Assembly (NCBI GenBank): GCA_016297805.1
Contig: JAEDFX010000032.1
Coordinates: 1 to 22,428, forward strand
Length of the DNA: 22,428 nt
Source: Treponema sp.
Lineage (GTDB): Bacteria > Spirochaetota > Spirochaetia > Treponematales > Treponemataceae
Direction of reading: 5' to 3'
Shown here piece by piece: positions 1 through 7,976 of the stretch. The notes under the pieces were generated by a model, which searched no databases, was not told where the DNA came from, and saw only the letters and a program-made list of their open reading frames with translations. Each line of letters begins with the position of its first letter. Positions within the stretch are counted from its first letter, which is position 1. The position numbers were made by a program, and so were the translations under genes.

Positions 1-249
1 GTTCGTGACCTTATGAATGACCCGGACTTACCAAAGAGCAACGTTCTTCAGTTCTATTTGGAAAGCGGTACAATCGTATCGGCTCGTCCATCTGGAACAG
101 AACCAAAAATCAAGTTCTACATTAACTCAATGGTGCCAGCTGGAGACGGTTCAGACAAATGGTATGCTGATGCTAAAGTAAAGGCCGCTAAACTTTGTGA
201 CGGAATCTCTTCAGACATTCAGAAGATTATTGATGCAGCATCCAAATAA
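1..249 (+). CDS. Phosphoglucomutase/phosphomannomutase, C-terminal fragment (cut by window edge)
   Basis: This is the last 82 codons of an alpha-D-phosphohexomutase, open from base 1 in frame 1 and ending at TAA 247-249; the 5' part lies outside the window. The family interconverts hexose 1- and 6-phosphates in the cytoplasm through a phosphoserine. The fragment contains the family's C-terminal phosphate-binding loop, read as ARPSGTEPKIKFYI (bases about 82-123). The RPSGTEPK core contacts the sugar phosphate. The active-site serine, metal-binding and sugar-recognition loops are not visible, so glucose versus mannose specificity cannot be decided. The ATG at base 13 is only an internal methionine, because the frame is open upstream. 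The 3' end overlaps the start of the next gene by 17 bases, so the two are probably cotranscribed. Confidence 0.85.
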   Translation, partial: VRDLMNDPDLPKSNVLQFYLESGTIVSARPSGTEPKIKFYINSMVPAGDGSDKWYADAKVKAAKLCDGISSDIQKIIDAASK

Positions 250-796
250 GAAAATTACTGATTTTCGAAGGCTGTACCAGTTATATGATGCTGGTACAGT
301 TTTTACTGCATTTGATACAGAAACAAGCACAATAACACCTACTACAGGTAGGATTATTGAGCTTGGTGCTGTAAAATTTAATAAAAATGGTATAATTAAT
401 ACCTGGAATATGCTTTTTGATCCAGGACAGGAATTATCACCTTTTATAATCGACCTGACTCACATTACACAGGAAATGGTTGATTCTGCAGATCACATAG
501 AATCACATATAAATTCTTTTTTAAGTTTAATAAAAGACTCTGTTTTAATTGCACATAATGCACAGTTCGATTTAAATTTTCTAAATGCTGAATGTCAACA
601 TTGTGGTTTACCTGTAACCAAGAATAAAGTTATTGATACTCTCGAACTATCCCGATGGTGCTTCCCTACATTACCACGACATAAGCTAGATTATTTGGCA
701 GATTATTTAAAAATAAACAAGGGTTCTTCTCATAGAGCCCTTGATGATGCAAAAACCTGCATGGAATTATTTAAAATCTGTATATCTAAAAATTAG
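233..796 (+). CDS. DnaQ-like DEDDh 3'-5' exonuclease
   Basis: This is a 187-residue protein of the DnaQ/DNA polymerase III epsilon exonuclease superfamily, which removes nucleotides from 3' ends of DNA or RNA using two metal ions. All catalytic motifs are visible: ExoI as FDTET (D28, E30), ExoII as HNAQFDLNF (D113) and ExoIII as HRALDDA (H167, D172), which makes it DEDDh type. There is almost nothing beyond the exonuclease fold, so it is either a stand-alone proofreading-like subunit or a free exonuclease; which cannot be told from sequence. I chose ATG 233 because AGAAG at 221-225 lies 7 nt upstream. The frame extends to a GTG at 197, but that adds 12 residues unlike the family and deepens the overlap with the mutase gene. 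Its stop interlocks with that of the convergent LysM gene. Confidence 0.88.
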   Translation: MQHPNKKITDFRRLYQLYDAGTVFTAFDTETSTITPTTGRIIELGAVKFNKNGIINTWNMLFDPGQELSPFIIDLTHITQEMVDSADHIESHINSFLSLIKDSVLIAHNAQFDLNFLNAECQHCGLPVTKNKVIDTLELSRWCFPTLPRHKLDYLADYLKINKGSSHRALDDAKTCMELFKICISKN

Positions 797-1728
797 TTTC
801 TTGGAGCTTTTCCAGGATCAATTGGCTGACCATTCTGGAATACCATAAATGTAATTTGTGGCTTTCCAGAAATAGGATCTACACCTGCAGTACCAACTTC
901 GGCTCCCGAAACTGCATAATCGCCTTTCTTAACTTTCACAGAACCAAGTCCTGTATAAGCATAAATCAAGCCTGTTTTAGTCTGAACAAACACAACCTGA
1001 CCAAATCCTCGATATGTTCCCACATACATTACAGTACCTTCATGAATACATGTCACTGATTCATTTTGCTGTGCCGAAAGCTGTACACCAGATATCTTTC
1101 CTTTTACCTGTGTTATTTTTGGACTTTTTACTGGCCATTTTGTAGAGGAATCAGATGTAACTGTTGAACCATAAGTTCTTGTATCTGGAGCTTTTTCAAT
1201 AACAGAAATTGTAGTCTGTTGTTTTGAAGAATTATTTACATTTGATGTCTGATTAGTTACTGCAGTATTCACAGTTGATGCATCAGGTACAGAAGCAATT
1301 TTCAACTTTTGTCCAACTTTAATAACAACCGATGAGTCCATATTATTAATGGATAAAAGTTCTGCAACAGTCATTCCGTTGTTTTTCGCAATTCTATAAA
1401 GTGTATCTCCTTTTTGAACTGTATATTCACTTGTTTTAACAGTTACAGGAGAAGATTTTACTTCATTAGTTTTAGATGTTGATAAAGCCGCAGCAGTTCC
1501 AATATCTGCATCAGGGATAATAAGTTTTTGACCAGCTTTTAATACATCATTTTCAGAAAGGTTATTTGCTGCACGTAATTCCGCAACAGTAATCTGATAT
1601 TTACGGCTGATTGAATAAAGTGTATCTCCCTTATCAACTTTGTATGTTGTTTCAGCAAAAAGATTTAAGGAAAATACTGATAATGCAATAATAAGGCATG
1701 AAGCGATCTTTGTTGAATATTTACTCAT
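793..1728 (-). CDS. Secreted LysM protein with a degenerate LytM (M23-like) domain
   Basis: This is a 311-residue exported protein that probably binds peptidoglycan in the periplasm. It has a signal peptide (residues 1-25, likely cut after LFA), two LysM domains (about 29-72 and 102-145, both with the KGDTLY core), a Ser/Thr/Asn-rich linker (about 146-197) and a LytM/peptidase M23 fold (about 198-305). The fold is recognisable from EGTVMYVGTYRGFGQVVFV, the VKKGD turn and the QPIDP end. The zinc ligands are gone: the usual HxGID region reads ISGVQL, the YAHL region reads YAYT and the HLHF region reads QITF. It is therefore probably not a hydrolase but a regulator or scaffold, as in NlpD/EnvC amidase activators; that role is inferred. 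It is the last gene of the minus-strand series. ATG 1728 has no clear Shine-Dalgarno sequence, but the signal peptide fixes the start. Confidence 0.88.
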   Translation of the reverse strand: MSKYSTKIASCLIIALSVFSLNLFAETTYKVDKGDTLYSISRKYQITVAELRAANNLSENDVLKAGQKLIIPDADIGTAAALSTSKTNEVKSSPVTVKTSEYTVQKGDTLYRIAKNNGMTVAELLSINNMDSSVVIKVGQKLKIASVPDASTVNTAVTNQTSNVNNSSKQQTTISVIEKAPDTRTYGSTVTSDSSTKWPVKSPKITQVKGKISGVQLSAQQNESVTCIHEGTVMYVGTYRGFGQVVFVQTKTGLIYAYTGLGSVKVKKGDYAVSGAEVGTAGVDPISGKPQITFMVFQNGQPIDPGKAPRN

Positions 1729-1763
1729 GTTCTAATTATCGGCAGAAATACTTCAGATTTTTA

Positions 1764-2984
1764 TTACAAAATTATTTTCTTGTAGAATTGATTTACATTA
1801 ATTCCACTGATTATCTCATCTTCTTTATAGTGATTTAGAGTCCCATCTCTTCCTGTTGTTAAATGAGAAGAAGTAATTCCATGCTTTATAGAAATATCGG
1901 CTTCCATAAGAGCAGAAAAATGATCACAAATACGAACTAGTTTTCCATCTACAGGCTGAAACTCTTCGGAATTGTATTTTTCATTCAGTTCTTCCCATGT
2001 TACAACTTTTGTATTTCCATCAATATCAATAATTCTATTTGAGAATTCATCGCTGGTATAATAAATAAGCTCATCAACAAAAAAATCTTCCATAAGAGGA
2101 ACCAGCTCTCTATTTACGATTTCATCTTCTATTTTTTTTACAATATTTGGTAAATCATCTGTAGCCTGTTTTACAGGGGAAATAATATCCCTTGTAACAG
2201 ATTCTGGTAAATCATGAAATAAAGCTGTAAAGAAATTATTTATTACTCTCTGTCTACACATCTGAAAATTAGATTCTCTTCCCAGTAATAACGTCATTAT
2301 AGCAACATAAAAACAATGCCCCAAAACAGAAGTAGCAGGAACACGAGGTGTTTGATTCCATCGAGTCTGGAAACGAAGCTGTTCGATTTTAAGGATAAAA
2401 TTAAAAGCTTTTTGATGAGTCATAAGCTTCTGCAGACCTTCCAAATCCAGATAAGGTTGAATTTCTGCTTCCAGTTCAGTCTGAATATTTGAAAGTCTCT
2501 CTTTTTCATTTACAACAGCAAGCATATTCAGTTCACGAATTGTTGAAAACTTATGAGCAGCTTCATATACTCTTATTGTCTGTTTTAATCTTTCAGGAAT
2601 TGCGAATGAACCAGATTTCTGTCCAACATAAATTGTAAAATCTGCAAAGAGCTTTTCATCTTTCATTATTGCTTTATATTGATTCAAAACCCATTCATTC
2701 AAACGCATAAACTCATCAGGAAACTGCTTTTTTAACATCTGCTGAACAGGAGCTTTTATATCACATAATGCAATTTTTCTCAGTAAATCAAAAAGAGAAG
2801 CATAAATCATCCAGTACCAATCTATTTTATGACCGTTATGTTCCTCATATTTACCGATTATATATGCCAGAACCATTTTTTCTCCGGCCTTATCCATTTC
2901 TACTAAATCAAAGGGACGAACCAAATCATTCCATCTTTGAATAGAAAATCCTTCAAAGATTTTTAATGCGAGATCTTTTTCCAT
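1764..2984 (-). CDS. HD-domain phosphohydrolase, YfbR/HDDC2-like, with a long N-terminal extension
   Basis: This 406-residue cytoplasmic protein has an HD metal-dependent phosphohydrolase domain in its C-terminal half. The metal-site residues can be followed: H223 in SVLGHCFYVA, H257-D258 in ALFHDLPESVTRDIISPVK, and D354 in RICDHFSALMEA. The run from LRFQTRW through DIISPVK resembles the YfbR/HDDC2 5'-deoxynucleotidase subgroup, which hydrolyses deoxynucleoside monophosphates, so a nucleotide substrate is a reasonable guess. The first 190 or so residues are helical, precede the HD domain and match nothing I recognise. YfbR itself is about 200 residues, so this protein is roughly twice as long. 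It follows the 267-residue unknown gene by 15 nt in the recN cluster. ATG 2984 has only a weak CAGG upstream. Confidence 0.78.
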   Translation of the reverse strand: MEKDLALKIFEGFSIQRWNDLVRPFDLVEMDKAGEKMVLAYIIGKYEEHNGHKIDWYWMIYASLFDLLRKIALCDIKAPVQQMLKKQFPDEFMRLNEWVLNQYKAIMKDEKLFADFTIYVGQKSGSFAIPERLKQTIRVYEAAHKFSTIRELNMLAVVNEKERLSNIQTELEAEIQPYLDLEGLQKLMTHQKAFNFILKIEQLRFQTRWNQTPRVPATSVLGHCFYVAIMTLLLGRESNFQMCRQRVINNFFTALFHDLPESVTRDIISPVKQATDDLPNIVKKIEDEIVNRELVPLMEDFFVDELIYYTSDEFSNRIIDIDGNTKVVTWEELNEKYNSEEFQPVDGKLVRICDHFSALMEADISIKHGITSSHLTTGRDGTLNHYKEDEIISGINVNQFYKKIIL

Positions 2985-2999
2985 GTATATAACCTGAAA

Positions 3000-3803
3000 T
3001 TAATTGCTTAAACCAGCTTTGTGGTCAGCATCCATTTTATCCTTCCAAACTACAGCTTTTTTCTTAACTTCTTCTGCCTGCTCGGAATTACCAATGGCAA
3101 TATATAGTTTTCTTAACGCAAGAAGATACTTGATTCCATTACGCATATCATCAATACGACGTGTAGATGTTTCGTATTTATCACGATATGCAGTAGCAGA
3201 ATCCTGGAGCATCTTTGTAATCATTCTTATATATAATACAGTAGTTTCGTAATCCTGCGCTCTTGGATCAAAATAATCTTTAAGACAATTTTTCATATCA
3301 ATAAGATTTTTTGCAACAGTTGTAAAACGACCTTCCAGTTCAACAAAAGACCATTTCCATTTACTGTTATCACCAAAAGCTTCTTTCAATAAATTAATAG
3401 CAAGACCTAATTTTTTTACAATGTTAAATCTTCTAATAATGGGTACATTCTGAATTTTTTCATGATATGGAATAAGATCGGCATAAGGAACATCTATTCC
3501 ATCAGTTACTATTTCTTCAAGATAAATAATAGCCTTATACAAAATTTTTCGAGCATCATTCAAAGTATCATTATTTTTTACTTCAAGAATCTTAAGTGAA
3601 AGACTGTTTTGTGCCATATACAAAGATGATACATATATCATATCTTCGCACAAAAGTAATTTCTTATTTTCATAATCAACATCACCTTTGTGCATTCCAT
3701 TGAGCATAGTTTTTTCTTTTGCAAGAATTGCAGATGCTTTTTCTTTATATGGCAGAATTGACTCGTTAAAATGAAGTCTTGCTTCCTCAGAGATTTTCGA
3801 CAT
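3000..3803 (-). CDS. Hypothetical helical protein coupled to recN
   Basis: I do not recognise this 267-residue protein. It is rich in Lys, Glu, Leu and Ile and appears almost entirely alpha-helical, with no signal peptide and no long hydrophobic segment, so it is probably cytoplasmic. No nucleotide-binding or metal motif is evident. Charged helical stretches at both ends (about residues 15-45 and 205-260) could form helical bundles or short coiled coils. The start overlaps the recN stop by one base (TGATG), with a GGGGG ribosome-binding-like run at 3810-3814 inside the recN end, 6 nt before the ATG. Translation is therefore probably coupled to recN. From memory, Treponema genomes carry a conserved hypothetical gene next to recN, which would fit, but I cannot confirm it. 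A role with RecN is guilt by association only. Confidence 0.7.
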   Translation of the reverse strand: MSKISEEARLHFNESILPYKEKASAILAKEKTMLNGMHKGDVDYENKKLLLCEDMIYVSSLYMAQNSLSLKILEVKNNDTLNDARKILYKAIIYLEEIVTDGIDVPYADLIPYHEKIQNVPIIRRFNIVKKLGLAINLLKEAFGDNSKWKWSFVELEGRFTTVAKNLIDMKNCLKDYFDPRAQDYETTVLYIRMITKMLQDSATAYRDKYETSTRRIDDMRNGIKYLLALRKLYIAIGNSEQAEEVKKKAVVWKDKMDADHKAGLSN

Positions 3804-5542
3804 CAGATACCCCCACTATACTTGGATAGCATAGAACGTGCATGTTCCAGAGATTGTTCGGTATCAGCGTCACCGGAAAGCATTCTTGCAATCTCAGCAA
3901 CTCTTTTTTCACCTTCAACAACATAAACATTAGAAGAAGTAATTTCTCCAGAAACACTTTTCTCTATCTTTATCTGATTATCGGCATAAACTGCGATGCT
4001 CGCTAGATGTGTAATACAGAAAATTTGACGATTTTTTGCAAGTTTCTTCATATGAGCACCAACGGCAACCGCAACTTCTCCACCAATACCTGTATCTATT
4101 TCATCAAAAATCAAGGTTTCCACTGAATCGGATTGAGCAAATATTGTTTTTAATGCCAGCATAACTCTGGAAAGTTCACCACCAGAAGCAATTTTTGCCA
4201 GCGGCAAAGGAGGATTTCCTGGATTTGCACTTATAAGGAATTCAATATCATCCTTACCATATGGACCACATACCTGCTCTACTTCTGAACCAGCTTTCTG
4301 CTTTACGCTAACTTCAAAACGAGTTCCACTCATTCCCAGTTTTGAAAGTATATCATCAACTTCTTTATTAAGAACAGCTGAGGTTTCTTTACGTTTTAGA
4401 GACAGTTCTTCTGCCAGTTGTAATACTTCTTTTTCAAGAATTTTTATCTCTGCAGTAAGTTTATCTTTTACGTTATTCCCCTCTCCATTCTCGTCTATAA
4501 ATTTCTGTGCTTCATTAAAATAATTAAAAACCTCAGATAATGGGGCATTAATTGAAGAAGCATATTTTTTCTTAAGACTGTAAATCAATGATAATCTGTC
4601 TTCTACAAACTGCTGACGTTCTGGATCAAAAACCAGTTTATCTTTATAGGATGCAAATTCATCTGCAATATCAGATAATTCATAAAAGGCTGATTCAAGT
4701 CTACCATCAAGAGGAGAAACAGATTTATCCATTTCTGTAAGATGATTAGAATCTCTACGTATTTTTTTCAGCAAAGACAGAACAGAACCATCTGATTCAG
4801 ATAATGCCTGATTTATAGACTCTACATCTGAAAAAATTTTTTCATAAGAGGACAATCTAGCCTGTTCTTCTTCCAAAGCAACATCTTCAGCATTCTTTAA
4901 TTTAGCATCTGAAATTTCCTGCACAGCAAAGCTCATCATATCAAGTTTTCGCAGGCGTTCACTGTCTGACATAGAATATTCAGCAAGTTGTTTTCTTTTA
5001 GCAACAAGCTGAGAATACTTTCCAGTGAAGAATTCAACTTTTTCAGTAATTCCAGCTCTGGCATCAAGAAATTTACGATGCTCTGAAACTTTCATCAAAG
5101 ACTGATGTTCATGCTGACCATGAATATCCACCAAAAAAGAAGAGAACTGTGATAAATCAGCACGGGTAACAGGTGTATTATCAATCCAGGCTGCTGATTT
5201 TCCTGTATCACGAATATATCGTCTTAAAAGAACCCGATTATTTTCTATTTCAATACCATGAAAAGAAAGCCATTCTCTCGCATTTCTAGGTTCATCCTCT
5301 TCTGTAAGATTTTCCCGTACAGTCTGCTGTGGAATCACAAAAGTACCGCTTACAGTTGCCTCAGTTTTTCCAGTTCTGATTTGTGAAACTTCAGCTTTTC
5401 CACCAAGCAGGAAAGACAAAGCACCAATAAGAATAGACTTACCTGCACCAGTTTCTCCTGAGAGAACAGTAAAACCTTTTGAAAATTCCAAATAGTCAGA
5501 ATCGATAAGTGCAAAATCTTTAATTGTCAAATCTTCAAGCAT
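3803..5542 (-). CDS. recN: DNA repair protein RecN (SMC-like ATPase)
   Basis: RecN is an SMC-family ATPase that acts early in RecA-dependent double-strand-break repair. This copy is 579 residues, close to the usual length of about 550-570. Visible features are the N-terminal LTIKDFALI strand, Walker A GETGAGKS (29-36), the HGQHEHQ segment (141-147) typical of RecN, a charged coiled-coil middle (about 170-400), the ABC signature ASGGELSR (453-460) and Walker B LIFDEIDTG (477-485), followed by CITHLASIA. All ATPase motifs look intact. The gene starts 8 bases inside the end of nadK, preceded by a perfect AGGAGG at the right distance, and ends overlapping the next gene by one base. The nadK-recN order is common in bacteria, which supports both calls. 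Confidence 0.97.
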   Translation of the reverse strand: MLEDLTIKDFALIDSDYLEFSKGFTVLSGETGAGKSILIGALSFLLGGKAEVSQIRTGKTEATVSGTFVIPQQTVRENLTEEDEPRNAREWLSFHGIEIENNRVLLRRYIRDTGKSAAWIDNTPVTRADLSQFSSFLVDIHGQHEHQSLMKVSEHRKFLDARAGITEKVEFFTGKYSQLVAKRKQLAEYSMSDSERLRKLDMMSFAVQEISDAKLKNAEDVALEEEQARLSSYEKIFSDVESINQALSESDGSVLSLLKKIRRDSNHLTEMDKSVSPLDGRLESAFYELSDIADEFASYKDKLVFDPERQQFVEDRLSLIYSLKKKYASSINAPLSEVFNYFNEAQKFIDENGEGNNVKDKLTAEIKILEKEVLQLAEELSLKRKETSAVLNKEVDDILSKLGMSGTRFEVSVKQKAGSEVEQVCGPYGKDDIEFLISANPGNPPLPLAKIASGGELSRVMLALKTIFAQSDSVETLIFDEIDTGIGGEVAVAVGAHMKKLAKNRQIFCITHLASIAVYADNQIKIEKSVSGEITSSNVYVVEGEKRVAEIARMLSGDADTEQSLEHARSMLSKYSGGI

Positions 5543-6377
5543 GAGGACCTCCTGACCAGTTTAATTTGGACCTTAGTGCATTATAAAATCTTTCTCGTGT
5601 GCATGATATAAGTTTAATATTTTTCTTATATTTTTTTACAGATACACAATCACCTATTTCCAAAGAAACAGGTTCCTGTCCATCTACAGTTATACAGATT
5701 TCCTTTGTCCTACTATTTTCAACCTGTATTGTTATTTCACCTTCAGGACTTAATACAATTGGCCTGCTGGATAAAGAAAAAGAATTTACTGGAGTAAGAA
5801 TGAACGTTTTTAATTGAGGATCCACGATTGGTCCACCAGCTGCCGCAGAATAAGCTGTTGAACCGGTTGAGGTTGAAACGATCAAGCCATCTGTTTTCAT
5901 ACGGCACAAAGGCAATCCATCATAATTCACTGCTAAGGAAACAGTAGTAGCGGCTCGCTTTGCAGAAATAACAACATCATTAAGACCTAAAGAAGAATAT
6001 ATTACCTCACCGTTTCTAATCACCGAAGCTTCCACCATTGAACGTTCAATGAGTACAGCCTTACCATTTATATAATCTTCCAGATGAGTTTTCCATTCAT
6101 TAGGTTGAATTGCAGCAATAAAACCAAACTGACCAAGATTTACAGGAAATAAAGGTATTTCCTGTTCAACAGCGTTTCTTGCAGCATAAAGAACTGTTCC
6201 ATCACCACCTAGAGTTACAACAAAGTCATAATCTACAAATGGAACATTTTTGTTAAATCCATCAAAACTATATGATTCAGTACAAATCCCTTTTTTTTCA
6301 AGAAATTCTGAAATTTCTTTAGAAAGAGACTTTGATTCATCTTTACTGACATTAATTATAATTAGAGCTTTTTTCAT
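5535..6377 (-). CDS. nadK: NAD kinase
   Basis: NAD kinase phosphorylates NAD+ on the adenosine 2' hydroxyl to make NADP+, the only de novo route to NADP. The 280-residue protein has the diagnostic GGDGT (57-61) in VTLGGDGTVLYAAR, the conserved second motif TDGLIVSTSTGSTAYS, then AAGGPIVDP and a C-terminal VDGQEP, in the family order. The length is typical. ATG 6377 is preceded by AAGGA (6382-6386), 4 nt upstream. It sits between the DegT-like gene (15 nt gap) and recN (8 nt overlap), so it is within the same transcript. Nothing in the sequence looks unusual. Confidence 0.96.
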   Translation of the reverse strand: MKKALIIINVSKDESKSLSKEISEFLEKKGICTESYSFDGFNKNVPFVDYDFVVTLGGDGTVLYAARNAVEQEIPLFPVNLGQFGFIAAIQPNEWKTHLEDYINGKAVLIERSMVEASVIRNGEVIYSSLGLNDVVISAKRAATTVSLAVNYDGLPLCRMKTDGLIVSTSTGSTAYSAAAGGPIVDPQLKTFILTPVNSFSLSSRPIVLSPEGEITIQVENSRTKEICITVDGQEPVSLEIGDCVSVKKYKKNIKLISCTRERFYNALRSKLNWSGGPHA

Positions 6378-6392
6378 GAAGTCCTTTTTAAA

Positions 6393-7448
6393 TTATGGCA
6401 GAGAACTCAAAACCTTTACAATTTTTGCAGCTTCTGCATGTGTCAAGCGTGGATATAAAGGAATATGAACACATCGCAAATATAAAGATTTTGCATGTAT
6501 ACATTTTTCAGACAGTTCGTCTTTTAAAGCAATTACAGAATTCTCAAATGCAAGCTGAATTTCAATATCTTTTTTTGCAGCATATTGTTTAACATCTTTG
6601 TACGCACTTGAAAGAACTAATGGGAAACAACACATTGTAGAGCCATCTTCCATTTCTCTGGCAAACATTTTATGTCGGCCAATCATACATGCCTGCTGAT
6701 ACATTCCAAACAGTTCTTTTCTAGATTTTTCGTTTCTACTAAACTCTTTCAACTGAACCCATGCAAGAGCACAATTTATATCTGGAAGTAAATCTGTTAA
6801 TGGAGCTTCATCTACATATTTTTTTAAAACAATCCATTCTCGACGTCCTGGTGCAATAAGAACGGCACCACCTCCAGAGGTAATAACATCCTTTTCTTCT
6901 AATCCTAGAATTGTATAAACACCGAAGGTTCCAACAGCTGCCTTATTTTGCGATGGAGTTCCATCTTCTTCTTTCAGCTGAACAAAAGAGCCTGCACTTT
7001 GAGAAATGTCTTCAATAACAGGAATTCCAAGTTCCTTTATTCCAACAACATCAGGAATTATGCCTTCAGTTTCATGAAGCAAAAGAAGTTTACCACCGTT
7101 CTGAATACCTTCTTTAACTATCTCCAATGAAACAAGAGCTGTTGTTTCTTCAACATCTAAAACCAAAGGTTCATAACCAAGCGCCAGAATACTCTGATAC
7201 TGCCAGGCTGGTGCCAAAGCAGAAATCATAATTTTTGAGGCTGGTTCTAAATCTAAAGATTGAATTGCATATTTCAACGCGATAGCTGGACTTCTTAAAG
7301 CCACTGCACCATCACATTTAATAAATTCTTTTACCTGCTGGATAAGTTTTCCATTCAACTCACCTGGCCCGATTTTTTCATCAACCATGCAAGTCAAAAC
7401 TGCATCCATTTCTTTTCTACGAATTGTTGTACTGTATGTTTGTATCAT
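6393..7448 (-). CDS. DegT/DnrJ/EryC1-like PLP-dependent aminotransferase homologue
   Basis: This 351-residue protein resembles the DegT/DnrJ/EryC1/StrS group, which transaminates keto-sugar nucleotides using PLP. The PLP-aspartate motif is present as VIEDISQSAG (D147), and the internal-lysine region aligns as EKDVITSGGGAV (K186, against the usual KNITTGEGGAV). The serine/glycine-rich phosphate-binding region around residues 50-56 (ALRSPAIAL) is weaker than usual, and the normal FSFH sequence before the lysine is replaced by VYTILGLEE. It may thus be an active but divergent enzyme or a non-enzymatic relative. No sugar-nucleotide genes lie nearby. Its ATG overlaps the cheW stop by one base (TAATG), so it is translationally coupled to cheW. 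From memory, a similar T. pallidum gene next to cheW is labelled a spore-coat polysaccharide biosynthesis protein; that label says little about function. Confidence 0.75.
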   Translation of the reverse strand: MIQTYSTTIRRKEMDAVLTCMVDEKIGPGELNGKLIQQVKEFIKCDGAVALRSPAIALKYAIQSLDLEPASKIMISALAPAWQYQSILALGYEPLVLDVEETTALVSLEIVKEGIQNGGKLLLLHETEGIIPDVVGIKELGIPVIEDISQSAGSFVQLKEEDGTPSQNKAAVGTFGVYTILGLEEKDVITSGGGAVLIAPGRREWIVLKKYVDEAPLTDLLPDINCALAWVQLKEFSRNEKSRKELFGMYQQACMIGRHKMFAREMEDGSTMCCFPLVLSSAYKDVKQYAAKKDIEIQLAFENSVIALKDELSEKCIHAKSLYLRCVHIPLYPRLTHAEAAKIVKVLSSLP

Positions 7449-7921
7449 TATTGCATTTCAATAATTTTCTGTAATTCTTTTGCATTAAACAATTTATGTG
7501 TATTTAACATAATTAAATATCCATGATCTTCACGAACAACACCTTCAATATATTCAGTTCCAATGCCGCTAAGCATCTGAGGTGGTTCTTTAACTTCTTC
7601 TGACTTTACAGAAACTACACGTTCTACTTTATCAATGATAATACCGATTTTGCTTCCTTCGATATTAAGGATGATAAATCCACCTTCCATTTCTACATCT
7701 TCAGTTTTAGTTGTTGCCTGAATCTTAAAACGCTTATGCAAATCAATAATAGGTATAATTTCACTACGAAGATTAATAATACCTTCCACATAATATGGCG
7801 CATTAGGAATTACACGAACATTCTGAAGTCTTACAATCTCTTTAACATCCATGATATTAACACCATACAACTCTTCTCCAAGATGGAAAGTAACTAATTG
7901 AAATTGTGTTTCAGCTGCCAT
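7448..7921 (-). CDS. cheW: Chemotaxis coupling protein CheW
   Basis: CheW bridges methyl-accepting chemotaxis receptors and the CheA kinase in the polar signalling array. At 157 residues this is a single-domain CheW. It has the characteristic FHLGEELYGVNIMDVKEIV start, GIINLRSEIIPIIDLHKRF (the usual RGEIIPVIDL core), and the later IGIIIDKVERVVSV and EGVVREDHGYLIMLN segments. ATG 7921 has a GGAG ribosome-binding site (7927-7930), 5 nt upstream. A good promoter lies in the 104-nt gap before it, so it probably heads its own transcriptional unit running into the DegT-like gene, nadK and recN. No cheA, cheY or receptor gene is nearby, so it is an isolated cheW. Confidence 0.93.
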   Translation of the reverse strand: MAAETQFQLVTFHLGEELYGVNIMDVKEIVRLQNVRVIPNAPYYVEGIINLRSEIIPIIDLHKRFKIQATTKTEDVEMEGGFIILNIEGSKIGIIIDKVERVVSVKSEEVKEPPQMLSGIGTEYIEGVVREDHGYLIMLNTHKLFNAKELQKIIEMQ

Positions 7922-7960
7922 AAATACTCCTATATCGCTTCTACGATTTATTCAAATTCT

Positions 7961-7976
7961 AGTATTATATAATACT
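7961..7976. repeat. Perfect 16-bp palindrome over the cheW -10 region
   Basis: The 16 bases AGTATTATATAATACT read identically on both strands. The element covers the predicted -10 box (7969-7974) of the cheW promoter and the likely start site. Its position suits an operator for a dimeric repressor, but it is AT-only apart from its outer G/C pair, and it may be a by-product of two overlapping -10-like sequences. No second copy is apparent nearby. Confidence 0.55.

Noticed and set aside
197..232. GTG 197 as start of the DnaQ-like exonuclease
   Set aside because: It would increase the overlap with the mutase gene to over 50 bases and add residues unlike the family; ATG 233 has an AGAAG at suitable spacing.
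1690..1700. Cys11 in the N terminus of the LysM protein as a lipobox
   Set aside because: The cysteine precedes the hydrophobic core instead of following it, so a lipoprotein signal does not fit; ordinary signal peptidase cleavage after Ala25 does.
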